Source: an uncultured Candidatus Actinomarina sp.
GTDB lineage: Bacteria > Actinomycetota > Acidimicrobiia > Actinomarinales > Actinomarinaceae
Assembly (NCBI GenBank): GCA_902521955.1
Contig: CABYTP010000008.1
Coordinates: forward strand, 1 to 42,575
DNA: 42,575 bases
Direction: 5' to 3'
Made by a program: the position numbers and the translations under genes. Under the pieces are notes generated by a model that saw nothing but the letters and a program-made list of their open reading frames with translations, was not told where the DNA came from and made no database searches. Shown here piece by piece: positions 27,141-35,468 of the stretch; the first letter of the stretch is position 1, and each line of letters opens with the position of its first letter.

Positions 27141-28196
27141 TTAGACTAAGTCTTGTTCTCTGATTCCAAATGAAGGATGTCTTAATCTACACAATGCTAA
27201 TTTTTCTAGCTGTCTAATTCTCTCACGAGTTAAATCAAACTCTTCACCTATTTCTTCGAGTGTCCTTGGTACGCCATCATAAAAACCATATCTTAAAGCA
27301 AGTATTCTACCTTCTCTTTCAGGAAGTCTGCTAATACTATCCCTGAGGCTTTCAGCTACATCTAAATCTTGAACAATTAAAGAGGGGTCGCTAGCATCTT
27401 CATCTTGGATAAAATCACCAAGTTGTGCTCCGTCTTCACCAACAGGCTGTTCTAATGAAACTGTATCAGCAACACTTAAAGCAAGTTCAACTTTATCAAC
27501 ACCAACACCAGCTTCTTTTGCTATTTCCTGTGGTTTTGGATCTCTACCTAATTCTGCTTTAAGTTGCGCTTGTGCAGCTCTAACAGCGGCCATTGTGTCA
27601 TGAAGATGAACGGGAATTCTTACTGTTCTAGACTTATCAGCAATTGCTCTTGTAATTGCTTGTCTTATCCACCATGTTGCATAAGTAGAAAATTTGAACC
27701 CTTTACGCCAATCAAACTTTTCTACTGCTCTGATTAATCCAAGGTTTCCTTCTTGAATTAGGTCAAGAAAATCGATACCAGAAGTATTTGCGTATCGTCT
27801 TGCGTTTGCAACAACTAACCTTAAGTTTGCTGTAAGAAATGCATCTTTTGCCTCAGCACCCTTTTTTCTATCTCTTTTTAATCTTATTTCACCTTTTTTA
27901 TCTTTAAATTGTTTTTTGCCAAGCTTAATAGATGCTTTTTCTCCAGATTCAATTTTCTGAGCTAACTCAACTTCTTGCTCAGCTGTCAAAAGATCAAAAT
28001 TTCCAATTGCAGTTAAATATTGGCTTACTAAATCAGTAGTTAACTTTCCTTTATCGTCTGCAAGTTTCTTTGTAAGTGATTTAGCTTTTTCCCTTGCTGC
28101 TTTCTCCTGTTCTGGAGTTAAAGTTGTATCTTCATTAGAAAAATCAGCCTCTTTAGTATTAGGCTTTGGCTTTGAAGGTATTGTTTTAGTTACCAT
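27141..28196 (-). CDS. sigA: RNA polymerase principal sigma factor (sigma-70 group 1/2)
   Basis: A 351 aa sigma-70 protein. After a charged, low-complexity N-terminal 50 residues (no full region 1.1), region 1.2 reads [20 protein letters not shown]. The core region 2 has [32 protein letters not shown] and [17 protein letters not shown]. Region 3 ([11 protein letters not shown]) and region 4 ([34 protein letters not shown]) follow. The insertion between 1.2 and 2 is short. These residues match the housekeeping factor, though a group 2 paralogue cannot be ruled out. It lies 74 nt downstream of ctaA on the same strand. Confidence 0.92.
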   Translation of the reverse strand: MVTKTIPSKPKPNTKEADFSNEDTTLTPEQEKAAREKAKSLTKKLADDKGKLTTDLVSQYLTAIGNFDLLTAEQEVELAQKIESGEKASIKLGKKQFKDKKGEIRLKRDRKKGAEAKDAFLTANLRLVVANARRYANTSGIDFLDLIQEGNLGLIRAVEKFDWRKGFKFSTYATWWIRQAITRAIADKSRTVRIPVHLHDTMAAVRAAQAQLKAELGRDPKPQEIAKEAGVGVDKVELALSVADTVSLEQPVGEDGAQLGDFIQDEDASDPSLIVQDLDVAESLRDSISRLPEREGRILALRYGFYDGVPRTLEEIGEEFDLTRERIRQLEKLALCRLRHPSFGIREQDLV

Positions 28197-28270
28197 TAGT
28201 ATTTTGACTTTCCATAGCTGTATCTAGTTACAAAGGTGAAGTGTATAACTATGTTGAAATTAAAGCTAAT

Positions 28271-29149
28271 TTATTGCTGATTTATTTTTATCTTATCCAT
28301 ACTTACATATATATATGTAATCCACAATAAATCGGCAATTGCAAGGTGAAAAATACTCAATAAAAGCACAATATTAGACAAAACATTCAATACTCCAAGA
28401 GTTACAGCAACAATTACTAAGAGCTGTAGAAACTTAACATCAATTTTGTAATCTTTTTGAATTTTTCTTGATTCTATTATTAATGCTACTGATAATCCAG
28501 TTGCCACTATGGGGTGTAAAATTCTTAATCTTGTTAATAACTCAGAGGTCCTGTCGAAATCTTCCATCAGTCCTTCATAGAATGAAGCACTTGGAAATAA
28601 AACATCCGCCAAAGCTGTGATTGAACCGGTTGCTCCACTGAGTAAAAATAAAAAAGCTACAAAAACAAAGCGTCTGTCCCAAAGTTGTTTAATGTTTTTA
28701 AAATTATTAAGTAAAACTTTGTAAAGTATGGCGTAACATGCGAGCAATCCAAAAGTGTTAACTAAGTGTATTGGAACAGCAACTATTCGTGGGAGAGAAC
28801 TGTTTAACCCAACCCATTCATATAAAACAATTACCGCTCCGATTGCGGCTTCAAAGACAACAAAAAATGTTAAAAAATTTACCGTCGTCCTTATGATGCT
28901 TCCTTTACTCATGTTTCTTGACTTAGTAAAAATTATGAGCGTGACAATAAGTAAGATTCCACTAATTGATCTATGGGAAAACTCTATTATTTCAGACGTG
29001 TCTGATAATTGAGGAATAATTTTTCCTTTACATGTAGGCCATGTTGATCCACAGCCATCTCCTGACCCAGTGGCCCTAACAAATGCTCCAGCCAAAATTG
29101 ATAATATGGATAGGACAATTCCTAGCTTTGTATAAGATATTAGTTTCAC
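28271..29149 (-). CDS. ctaA: Haem A synthase (CtaA/COX15)
   Basis: Oxidises haem O to haem A for cytochrome c oxidase. The 292 aa protein has eight predicted membrane segments, the N-terminal loop ATGSGDGCGSTWPTC with the conserved Cys pair, and His residues on helices in FSHRSISG, VPIHLVNT, LHPIVATG and IFHLAIAD that would ligate haem. It starts with GTG overlapping the stop of the HTH-membrane gene (GTGA), so the two are coupled. The rest of the oxidase locus (ctaB, ctaCDE) lies about 9 kb to the right. Confidence 0.93.
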   Translation of the reverse strand: MKLISYTKLGIVLSILSILAGAFVRATGSGDGCGSTWPTCKGKIIPQLSDTSEIIEFSHRSISGILLIVTLIIFTKSRNMSKGSIIRTTVNFLTFFVVFEAAIGAVIVLYEWVGLNSSLPRIVAVPIHLVNTFGLLACYAILYKVLLNNFKNIKQLWDRRFVFVAFLFLLSGATGSITALADVLFPSASFYEGLMEDFDRTSELLTRLRILHPIVATGLSVALIIESRKIQKDYKIDVKFLQLLVIVAVTLGVLNVLSNIVLLLSIFHLAIADLLWITYIYVSMDKIKINQQ

Positions 29150-29733
29150 AATATATTGTTAATAAAAAGATTGAGCGATTCCCAAAAGAGTCGGAAAAAA
29201 CTAATGACAACAATACCTAAAACAGAAAGTAAACCCACAGTTTTAATATTTCTAGATAGATAAAATCCAAGTTGCTTGTCATCATACAAATAAGGTTGCT
29301 CTAGATTATCCTCTTCGTTAATTGAAACTTTTTGTGGCGTTTCTTGATCTAGAAAGGGGGTGTCAAAATCTGAATCGTAATTGAACTCATTATTAGATTG
29401 AGTTTCACGTTGGAAAATGTTTCTAAGCCGATCAATTCTCGTATTGGAAATCTCAAGCTTTTCATTATTAACTTTAAATATCTCATCTTCTGAACTAGCT
29501 AAGGAAGAAAAATTATTTTCTTCAGTTTTAAACCCTTCAAGCGACTTAATTATCTCGGTTCCTAATATGCCCTCTAAAGCATCAACAACTTTGCTATCAG
29601 TAGGAAAACTCATGCCTGTTTCCCATTTCTTTACATCTTTTACCTTTACGCCAGTAAACGAAGCTACCTGCTTATTACTAAGTTGTCTTTCCTTCTTTAA
29701 TCTATTAAATGTATTTTGAAAATTACTCATCAT
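29146..29733 (-). CDS. Helix-turn-helix protein with C-terminal membrane segment
   Basis: A 195 aa protein, not assignable to a named family. Residues about 8-62 form an XRE/Cro-type helix-turn-helix (RLKKERQLSNKQVASFTGVK, then VKKWETGMSFPTDSKVVDAL). A long acidic, Asn/Ser-rich linker follows (about 65-155), then one hydrophobic segment near 163-185 (KTVGLLSVLGIVVISFF). The HTH-linker-TM layout is like RodZ, but no periplasmic domain remains. It overlaps ctaA by 4 nt, so a role in regulating haem A synthesis or anchoring DNA to the membrane is possible but unproven. The ATG lies 5 nt after TAGAAT. Confidence 0.75.
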   Translation of the reverse strand: MMSNFQNTFNRLKKERQLSNKQVASFTGVKVKDVKKWETGMSFPTDSKVVDALEGILGTEIIKSLEGFKTEENNFSSLASSEDEIFKVNNEKLEISNTRIDRLRNIFQRETQSNNEFNYDSDFDTPFLDQETPQKVSINEEDNLEQPYLYDDKQLGFYLSRNIKTVGLLSVLGIVVISFFRLFWESLNLFINNIL

Positions 29734-29738
29734 TCTTA

Positions 29739-29744
29739 ATTCTA
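29739..29744 (-). promoter_or_regulatory. Probable -10 box of the HTH-ctaA unit
   Basis: TAGAAT on the minus strand lies 5 nt before the first ATG (29733) and 8 nt before the second (29730), consistent with leaderless expression. Confidence 0.35.
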
Positions 29745-29782
29745 TTCCAATAATATTTTTTTATATAACTAGTCTTAAGAAT

Positions 29783-29874
29783 GGAGGTGAATGAGCGCCT
29801 GGTGGGCTCCACAGTCTTCAAAACTGTTGAAAGGTGTAATAGTCTTTGGCAGGTTCGATTCCTGTCCACCTCCG
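29783..29874 (+). tRNA. selC: tRNA-Sec (anticodon UCA)
   Basis: A 92-nt tRNA that would insert selenocysteine at UGA. The acceptor stem pairs GGAGGTG (29783-29789) with CACCTCC (29867-29873) and is followed by discriminator G; CCA is not encoded. The anticodon stem ACAGT/ACTGT encloses CTTCAAA, giving anticodon TCA at 29818-29820. The D arm (GAGC..CC/GGGCTC) has a 4-nt loop, as in tRNA-Sec. The extra arm is long (about 29830-29847, AAAG/CTTT ends). The T arm GCAGG-TTCGATT-CCTGT is nearly identical to that of E. coli selC. Acceptor plus T stem total 13 pairs, here best drawn as 7+6 because the eighth acceptor pair would be A-C. Confidence 0.93.
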
Positions 29875-29897
29875 CTAATTTATAGTTTTTTCATGTT

Positions 29898-29903
29898 TAT
29901 TAT
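29898..29903 (+). promoter_or_regulatory. Probable -10 box of the gene at 29910
   Basis: TATTAT, preceded by TG at 29894-29895, lies 6 nt before the ATG at 29910 with no Shine-Dalgarno sequence, consistent with leaderless transcription starting just after the tRNA. Confidence 0.45.
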
Positions 29904-29909
29904 AAGAAA

Positions 29910-30239
29910 ATGACAGAAGATAAAGATTTATTAGAAGACATAAAGTTTGCTCCGGCAGGTTTTAAAGTTTCTCCAGGTTGGAGAGTCGGACACTTAAGAG
30001 AAGAAACAATCACAAAGTCTGGACTTTTAGTTCCTGCAGGAAGTGAAAAAACTTCAGAAGCTCTTCCTCTTATTGATGTAGATACTGAAAAGCAATTCTG
30101 GGCGGTTGCAAGCGGTGCTTGGAAATTTATTTGGCCACCAACAGGAAAGGTAGTTTTAGCTGTAAGAGAATCCCAAATTATTGCAGAAGAAGAGATCTCA
30201 AATACATCTGATAATGGTCAGCTACCAATAATGAAATAA
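29910..30239 (+). CDS. Small protein of uncertain family, possibly Cpn10/GroES-like
   Basis: A 109 aa soluble, acidic protein. I do not recognise it with certainty. The segment FKVSPGWRVGHLREETITKS followed by GLLVPAG resembles the GroES N-terminal pattern (RV...EE.T.SGI..P), and the later VVLAVRESQIIAEEE resembles the GroES end (YLIVRESDILA). The middle, which in GroES holds the GxVxAVGxG turn, is different and Trp-rich (FWAVASGAWKFIWPP). A diverged Cpn10-like beta-barrel is therefore possible. It sits 35 nt after tRNA-Sec, and its stop directly abuts the TTG start of hflX. The frame is clean and likely real. Confidence 0.7.
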   Translation: MTEDKDLLEDIKFAPAGFKVSPGWRVGHLREETITKSGLLVPAGSEKTSEALPLIDVDTEKQFWAVASGAWKFIWPPTGKVVLAVRESQIIAEEEISNTSDNGQLPIMK

Positions 30240-31559
30240 TTGAATCAAAGAAACAACCCAAATCAATCTGATAAAAAGCTACTTACGGTATCAGATAGAG
30301 ATATATTTGTAACAACTCAAAAGGCCTTGTTGGTTGGCATAATTCTTAAAAACGAAACAAGAGCTGATAAAGAAGAATCTTTAAAAGAATTGGTAAATTT
30401 GGTTAAGACGGCAGGGTCTAGCCCCACCATAATACAAATGAAAAGAGTAGAAAAAGTTGATCCGAAAACATTTATTGGAAAAGGGTCAATTACTGAATTA
30501 GTTGATATATCAAAAGCAAATGATATTGATGTAGTCTTATTTGATTGTGAGCTAACACCAAATCAGCAAAAAGAATTACGAACTTTATTTCAGTGCGATG
30601 TAGTAGATAGAACCGGACTAATTCTTGATATATTTGCTCTTCATGCACAATCAAAAGAGGCCACCTTGCAGGTTGAATTAGCTTTAACTACATATTTAAA
30701 ACCACGTTTGGCTGGTTTAGGCAAAACACTAAACCAACAAGGTGGAGGAATTGGCACAAGGGGTCCTGGGGAAGCAAAGCTAGAAACTGACAGTAGGTTG
30801 ATTGACAATAGAATTAACAAACTTAAAAAGGAAATCAAAAAAGTTGCAAAACAAAGACAGGTTCAATCTAGTTTCAGAAAAAAAAATAATACACCACTTG
30901 TGTCAATTGTTGGCTACACAAATGCAGGAAAATCAACTTTACTTGAAAAAATCACATCCTCTAAAACCTACGTAGCGAATGAGTTATTTGCTACTGTTGA
31001 TTCTCTGCAGAGGGAATTAAAGATAGATGAAACCACAGAGCCAATTATTATCTCAGATACAGTTGGATTTATTCAAAATCTACCTACTACATTAATTGAA
31101 TCTTTCAAATCCACACTCACAGTAGTTAAAGATGCTAATTTACTTATTCATGTCGTTGATGCTGCGTCGGCAATACCACAAATGCATATAACTACAGTTC
31201 ATGAAATATTAAATCAGATTGAATCTAGTGTTCAGGAAATACTAGTTTTTAATAAAATAGACCGAATTGACACAGCTTCTTTAAATTTTTTAAAAGAAAA
31301 ATTTGAAGACGCACATTTTATTTCATCAACAGAAGGTACTAATTTAGATAAATTGATTTCAGAAATTACGTTTCAAATTCTTGGAGATTTGCGAACAGTT
31401 ACACTTTTAACCTCTCCAAAAAATCTTGACTCCCTTCACAGATACTCAAAAATTAAAAATGTAATTAATAGTGAAAATCAACTTGAAGTTGATGTTGAAA
31501 TAAGAAATTACTATCTTAACAATTTACTTGAAAGAGAAGTTGTTAAAATCTTATCATGA
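30240..31559 (+). CDS. hflX: Ribosome-associated GTPase HflX
   Basis: GTPase that binds the 50S subunit and splits stalled or hibernating ribosomes. The 439 aa protein has the HflX N-terminal domain (KTFIGKGSITELVDISK, then DVVLFDCELTPNQQKEL), the Gly-rich linker GGGIGTRGPGEAKLETDSR, and the G domain: G1 GYTNAGKST from about residue 225, G3 DTVGFI, G4 NKID. The start is TTG, immediately after the TAA of the preceding gene; no nearby ATG gives a full N-terminus. It overlaps gnd by ATGA. Confidence 0.93.
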   Translation: MNQRNNPNQSDKKLLTVSDRDIFVTTQKALLVGIILKNETRADKEESLKELVNLVKTAGSSPTIIQMKRVEKVDPKTFIGKGSITELVDISKANDIDVVLFDCELTPNQQKELRTLFQCDVVDRTGLILDIFALHAQSKEATLQVELALTTYLKPRLAGLGKTLNQQGGGIGTRGPGEAKLETDSRLIDNRINKLKKEIKKVAKQRQVQSSFRKKNNTPLVSIVGYTNAGKSTLLEKITSSKTYVANELFATVDSLQRELKIDETTEPIIISDTVGFIQNLPTTLIESFKSTLTVVKDANLLIHVVDAASAIPQMHITTVHEILNQIESSVQEILVFNKIDRIDTASLNFLKEKFEDAHFISSTEGTNLDKLISEITFQILGDLRTVTLLTSPKNLDSLHRYSKIKNVINSENQLEVDVEIRNYYLNNLLEREVVKILS

Positions 31560-32920
31560 ACAACCACATTGGAATTGTTGGAATAGGAGTAATGGGAAGC
31601 AATATTGCTCTTAATTTTTCAGACAATGACACAAATGTAAGTGTTTATAACAAATCTCAAGAGAAAATTAATCAACTCATTTCAGAAGACTCATCTAAAA
31701 ATATTTCTGGTTTTACGGATTTAGAAGAATTTGTTAAAAGCATTGCAAAGCCTAGGAAGATTTTAATACTTGTTCCCTCTGGAGAAGCAACTAATAGTGT
31801 TGTAGAAAATTTATTTAATTTTATAGAGGAAAAAGACATCTTAATTGACGGTGGTAATGCATATTACCTAGATAGTATCGATTTGGGGAAGAGGTGTAGT
31901 GAACAAGGAATAGAGTTTATTGGAATGGGTATTTCTGGTGGCGAGGCGGGAGCTAGAACAGGTCCTGCATTGATGCTGGGTTATGAAAAGGAAATTCCTG
32001 AGGATGTGATATCAATGATTAGTAGAATTGCTGCAAAAGCTGATGGTCAGGAATGTATTGGGCTGTATGAAGGATTTGGAACTGGTCATTTTATTAAAAT
32101 GCTTCACAATGGAATTGAATATGCTGAAATGCAAATACTTGCTGAGGCGTATAATATATTAAGAACTGCGGGCTTTGATAATATTGCTGCGTCAGAATTT
32201 TTCAATAACTTAAAAGAAGAAGAACAGTCTTCATACTTGATTGAAATAACTTCTAACATATTAAAAACTGAAAAAGATGGTGAATACTTAATTGATAAGA
32301 TTAAACCCGTTGCAAACCATAAAGGAACAGGCAAGCTTACTATTGAAACGGGTTTAAATTATGGATTTCCGCTTCCAAGCATTTTTGAAGCCTTCAATGC
32401 AAGGGTTGAAAGCAATTACCAAAAAATTTGGCCAACCCCTACAAAGAATACAGAAATAGAACTTGATCCTAATGAACTACAGGAAGCTATTTATTTTTCT
32501 CGCCTTTCAACCCTTACTCAGGGAATCCTGTTTATTGAGTACTTTAGTAAACGAGAAAATCTTGAAATTAAAATTGAGGACGTTATGCAGAATTGGTTAG
32601 AGGGGTGCATTATTCGTTCAGATCTATTAAAAGAAATAAAATCAATTTTGAAAGATGGTCCTCCAAATAAATCTATAGTTGAATCAAAACAAATACAGAA
32701 AAATCTAGCTAAAAGAATCAAAAATACAAAGAATTTGGTGTCACATTGTATTGAAAATAACATTCCTACACCTGTAATGTACTCATCTCTTAACTGGTAT
32801 ATCAATTCATCTTCAGAGTTCAATCCATCATCTTTGATTCAGGCTCAACGAGATTACTTTGGTGCCCATACAGTTCAGCTTCATGAAAGTGATGAATTTT
32901 TGCACTTGAACTGGGATTGA
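31556..32920 (+). CDS. gnd: 6-Phosphogluconate dehydrogenase, decarboxylating (Gnd)
   Basis: Oxidative pentose-phosphate enzyme converting 6-phosphogluconate to ribulose 5-phosphate, CO2 and NAD(P)H. The 454 aa protein has the Rossmann motif GIVGIGVMGSNIALN, the substrate motif GMGISGGEAGARTGPALM, the catalytic-Lys segment GHFIKMLHNGIEYAEMQ (about residues 180-196) and the C-terminal LIQAQRDYFGAHTVQ that completes the active site of the partner subunit. Length fits the long dimeric form. It overlaps hflX by 4 nt and is followed by the aminopeptidase gene after 25 nt. Confidence 0.95.
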   Translation: MNNHIGIVGIGVMGSNIALNFSDNDTNVSVYNKSQEKINQLISEDSSKNISGFTDLEEFVKSIAKPRKILILVPSGEATNSVVENLFNFIEEKDILIDGGNAYYLDSIDLGKRCSEQGIEFIGMGISGGEAGARTGPALMLGYEKEIPEDVISMISRIAAKADGQECIGLYEGFGTGHFIKMLHNGIEYAEMQILAEAYNILRTAGFDNIAASEFFNNLKEEEQSSYLIEITSNILKTEKDGEYLIDKIKPVANHKGTGKLTIETGLNYGFPLPSIFEAFNARVESNYQKIWPTPTKNTEIELDPNELQEAIYFSRLSTLTQGILFIEYFSKRENLEIKIEDVMQNWLEGCIIRSDLLKEIKSILKDGPPNKSIVESKQIQKNLAKRIKNTKNLVSHCIENNIPTPVMYSSLNWYINSSSEFNPSSLIQAQRDYFGAHTVQLHESDEFLHLNWD

Positions 32921-32945
32921 TTTCAAAATTAACTAATATTTGTTA

Positions 32946-35456
32946 ATGAATCAAAATATACTACTTCCAAAATTAGCAATCCCAAATAGATATGAAGTTC
33001 ACTTAGATATTGACCTTGAAAATTTTATTTACAATGGTTCAGAAACAATATTTGTTGAAGTTGTCGAAGACACAACTGAATTACAACTTCATTCAGTCGG
33101 ATTAACAATAAACAGCTGTTTTGTAGAAAATGATAATGGAACACATATTGATGGATCAGTAACTTATCTCAAAGATGATGAAAAAATTCTTCTTACCTTT
33201 GAAGAGAGTGTGGAGACTGGCGACTGGAAGCTGTACATAGACTTTACCGGAAATGTAGTTGATGACTTAAGAGGTTTTTACAGAAGTAAGTTTATAGATA
33301 AAAATGACGAAGAAAAGTGGATTGCAACAACACAGTTTGAACCAACTGCTGCAAGAATGGCATTTCCTTGTTGGGATGAACCTGAATATAAATCAGTATT
33401 TTCAATTACTTTAACTTCAAATGAGCGCGATACAAGAATTAGTAATGAAGCAGTATTAAGTGAATCAAATAAAGATGGTAGAACTACTACCAAGTTTGTT
33501 GATTCAATGAGAATGTCTACTTATTTGGTAGCGTTTATTGTAGGACCACTTGAAGTTACAGAAATTGGAAAATCTACATCAACTAATGTCAGAGTTGTGC
33601 ATAGACCTGGATTCAGTCATCAAACCAAATTTGCTGGAGAAGCTGCAATAAAAATTTTAGATTTTTTTGAAAACTATTATGACATAAAATACCCTGGTTC
33701 AAAACTTGACTTAATAGCAATTCCTGATTTTGCAATGGGTGCTATGGAAAATGTGGGTGCAGTTACCTTCCGAGAGACACTTTTGTTAATTGACGTAAAA
33801 AAAGCTACAAGAGCAGAGTTGTCAAGATCTGTAGAAGTAGTTGCTCATGAACTAGCACATATGTGGTTTGGTGATTTAGTGACAATGAAATGGTGGGATG
33901 GAATTTGGCTTAATGAGGCATTTGCGAGTTTAATGGAAGTCATAGCATCTGAAGCGACATATCCAGAATTCAAATTATGGAATGAATTAAATTTGGCGAG
34001 AAGTCAAGGCTTTAATGTAGACTCACTGAAATCATCTAGGCCTGTTGAATTTGAAGTAGCAACACCTGAAGAAGCTGAGGAAATGTTTGATGTCTTAACC
34101 TATCAAAAAGGGTCAACTGTTTTGAGGATGTTTGAAACATTTATTGGAGAGGATAATTTTAAATCCGGAGTCAGAAATTATTTAAAAAAATATCAATATA
34201 AAAATACACACTCAACAGATCTTTGGAATGAGTTGACGGAGACCTCAGAGTATGAGATAAGCAAAATACTCCCAACATGGATTAAGCAAGAGGGATATCC
34301 AATTGTATCGGTAGAAATCCAAGATGCTTCTTTGAAATTATCTCAAAGAAAATTTCTAATTGATGGAAGTACTGATGACGCTCTCTGGCATATACCAATA
34401 AATCTTAAATATTTAGATACAAAAAGTGAGAATAAATTACTACTTGAAAATGAATCCGAAAATTTTGAAAAGAAAGGAAGTGTTCCTTACATTAACAACG
34501 GGGGCTGGGCATTTTTTCATACTGCATACAGTAGTGAGCTTCTTAAGAAGATATCTATCCATTTTGAAGAACTTGACATAAACGAAAAATATCGTCTATT
34601 AGAAGACTCATGGATGTCATTAAGAATCAATCAAATACCTCTTGATGATTTCATGGATTTATTAATGCTATATAAATATGAAACAGACAAAAACATCTGG
34701 GCCCTCGTTTCTGGAATATTTTCAACAATGTATAAAATTTATCCTGATGAAAACTTGGGGATTTTTATTGGAAGATTTTGCAAACCAAGCTTGGAAGTTT
34801 TAGGTAAAGAATACAATGAAAATTCAAGCCAAGAAGAATCTCAACTCAGATCAATAGTATGTGGCTTGTATGCAAAATATTCAAATGATAAAGAATTTAA
34901 CAACTATTTTGTAGATTTATTTGAAACAAACAAATATGAAGAATACAACGATGGCAATTATTACAATCTTGTTCTCTCAATAGCTGGGATGGATCAGTCA
35001 GTTTCCGTTACAAAATATCTTGATAAGTTCATACAGGCAGAGACTCCACAGATTGAAGGAAGATATAGATCAATGTTATGGGGATTAAGTGACCCAAAAA
35101 CCCCAGAAGTTGTTTTAAATGCAATCTTAGAAGGCACTATACGAGGAGCCGACGCACCATATATTGTTTCTGGGTTAATTTCTCATACTGAAAATGGGGA
35201 AGCTGCTTGGATTGCTGTAAAAGACAACTGGGATAACCTGTTAAAAGTTATGCCTGAATGGACATCATCAAGGATACTTGACGGACTTCCTTCAATTTAT
35301 AACGAAGTACTTGGAAAGGATATTGAGGAATTTGTAGAATCAAATCCTCTTCCATCAGCTGAGAAAATTACCAAACAAAAAATAGAACGTTTAAATGCAA
35401 ATATTAAATTTAAAAATTTAATTATTAATTCACTTAAAAAGACTAGATTTGAATAA
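32946..35456 (+). CDS. pepN: M1-family aminopeptidase (PepN-like)
   Basis: Zinc aminopeptidase, 836 aa from the ATG at 32946. It shows the exopeptidase motif GAMEN, the zinc motif HELAH (about residues 301-305) with the third ligand Glu 19 residues after the last His in WLNEAFASLMEV, and the catalytic Tyr region VLTYQKGSTVLRMFE. An ERAP1_C-like helical C-terminal domain makes up the last 350 residues. There is no signal peptide, so peptide recycling in the cytoplasm is expected. A TTG two codons earlier (32940) is possible, but the ATG gives the natural MNQNILLPKLAIPNRYEV start. Confidence 0.94.
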   Translation: MNQNILLPKLAIPNRYEVHLDIDLENFIYNGSETIFVEVVEDTTELQLHSVGLTINSCFVENDNGTHIDGSVTYLKDDEKILLTFEESVETGDWKLYIDFTGNVVDDLRGFYRSKFIDKNDEEKWIATTQFEPTAARMAFPCWDEPEYKSVFSITLTSNERDTRISNEAVLSESNKDGRTTTKFVDSMRMSTYLVAFIVGPLEVTEIGKSTSTNVRVVHRPGFSHQTKFAGEAAIKILDFFENYYDIKYPGSKLDLIAIPDFAMGAMENVGAVTFRETLLLIDVKKATRAELSRSVEVVAHELAHMWFGDLVTMKWWDGIWLNEAFASLMEVIASEATYPEFKLWNELNLARSQGFNVDSLKSSRPVEFEVATPEEAEEMFDVLTYQKGSTVLRMFETFIGEDNFKSGVRNYLKKYQYKNTHSTDLWNELTETSEYEISKILPTWIKQEGYPIVSVEIQDASLKLSQRKFLIDGSTDDALWHIPINLKYLDTKSENKLLLENESENFEKKGSVPYINNGGWAFFHTAYSSELLKKISIHFEELDINEKYRLLEDSWMSLRINQIPLDDFMDLLMLYKYETDKNIWALVSGIFSTMYKIYPDENLGIFIGRFCKPSLEVLGKEYNENSSQEESQLRSIVCGLYAKYSNDKEFNNYFVDLFETNKYEEYNDGNYYNLVLSIAGMDQSVSVTKYLDKFIQAETPQIEGRYRSMLWGLSDPKTPEVVLNAILEGTIRGADAPYIVSGLISHTENGEAAWIAVKDNWDNLLKVMPEWTSSRILDGLPSIYNEVLGKDIEEFVESNPLPSAEKITKQKIERLNANIKFKNLIINSLKKTRFE

Positions 35457-35459
35457 TAG

Positions 35460-35465
35460 AGGAGA
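35460..35465 (+). promoter_or_regulatory. Strong Shine-Dalgarno of the LLM oxidoreductase
   Basis: AGGAGA lies just before the ATG at 35469. It is one of the few good ribosome binding sites in the window and suits a gene internal to an operon, in contrast to the leaderless first genes. Confidence 0.7.
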
Positions 35466-35468
35466 AAA

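Noticed and set aside
29783-29874. UGA reassigned to an amino acid genome-wide because of the UCA-anticodon tRNA
   Set aside because: TGA ends many genes here at correct family lengths (for example in ATGA overlaps at 8031, 25653 and 31557), and the tRNA has selenocysteine-specific features.
32918-32920. UGA read-through extending gnd as a selenoprotein
   Set aside because: An in-frame TAA follows after three codons, and gnd already has its full-length C-terminus.
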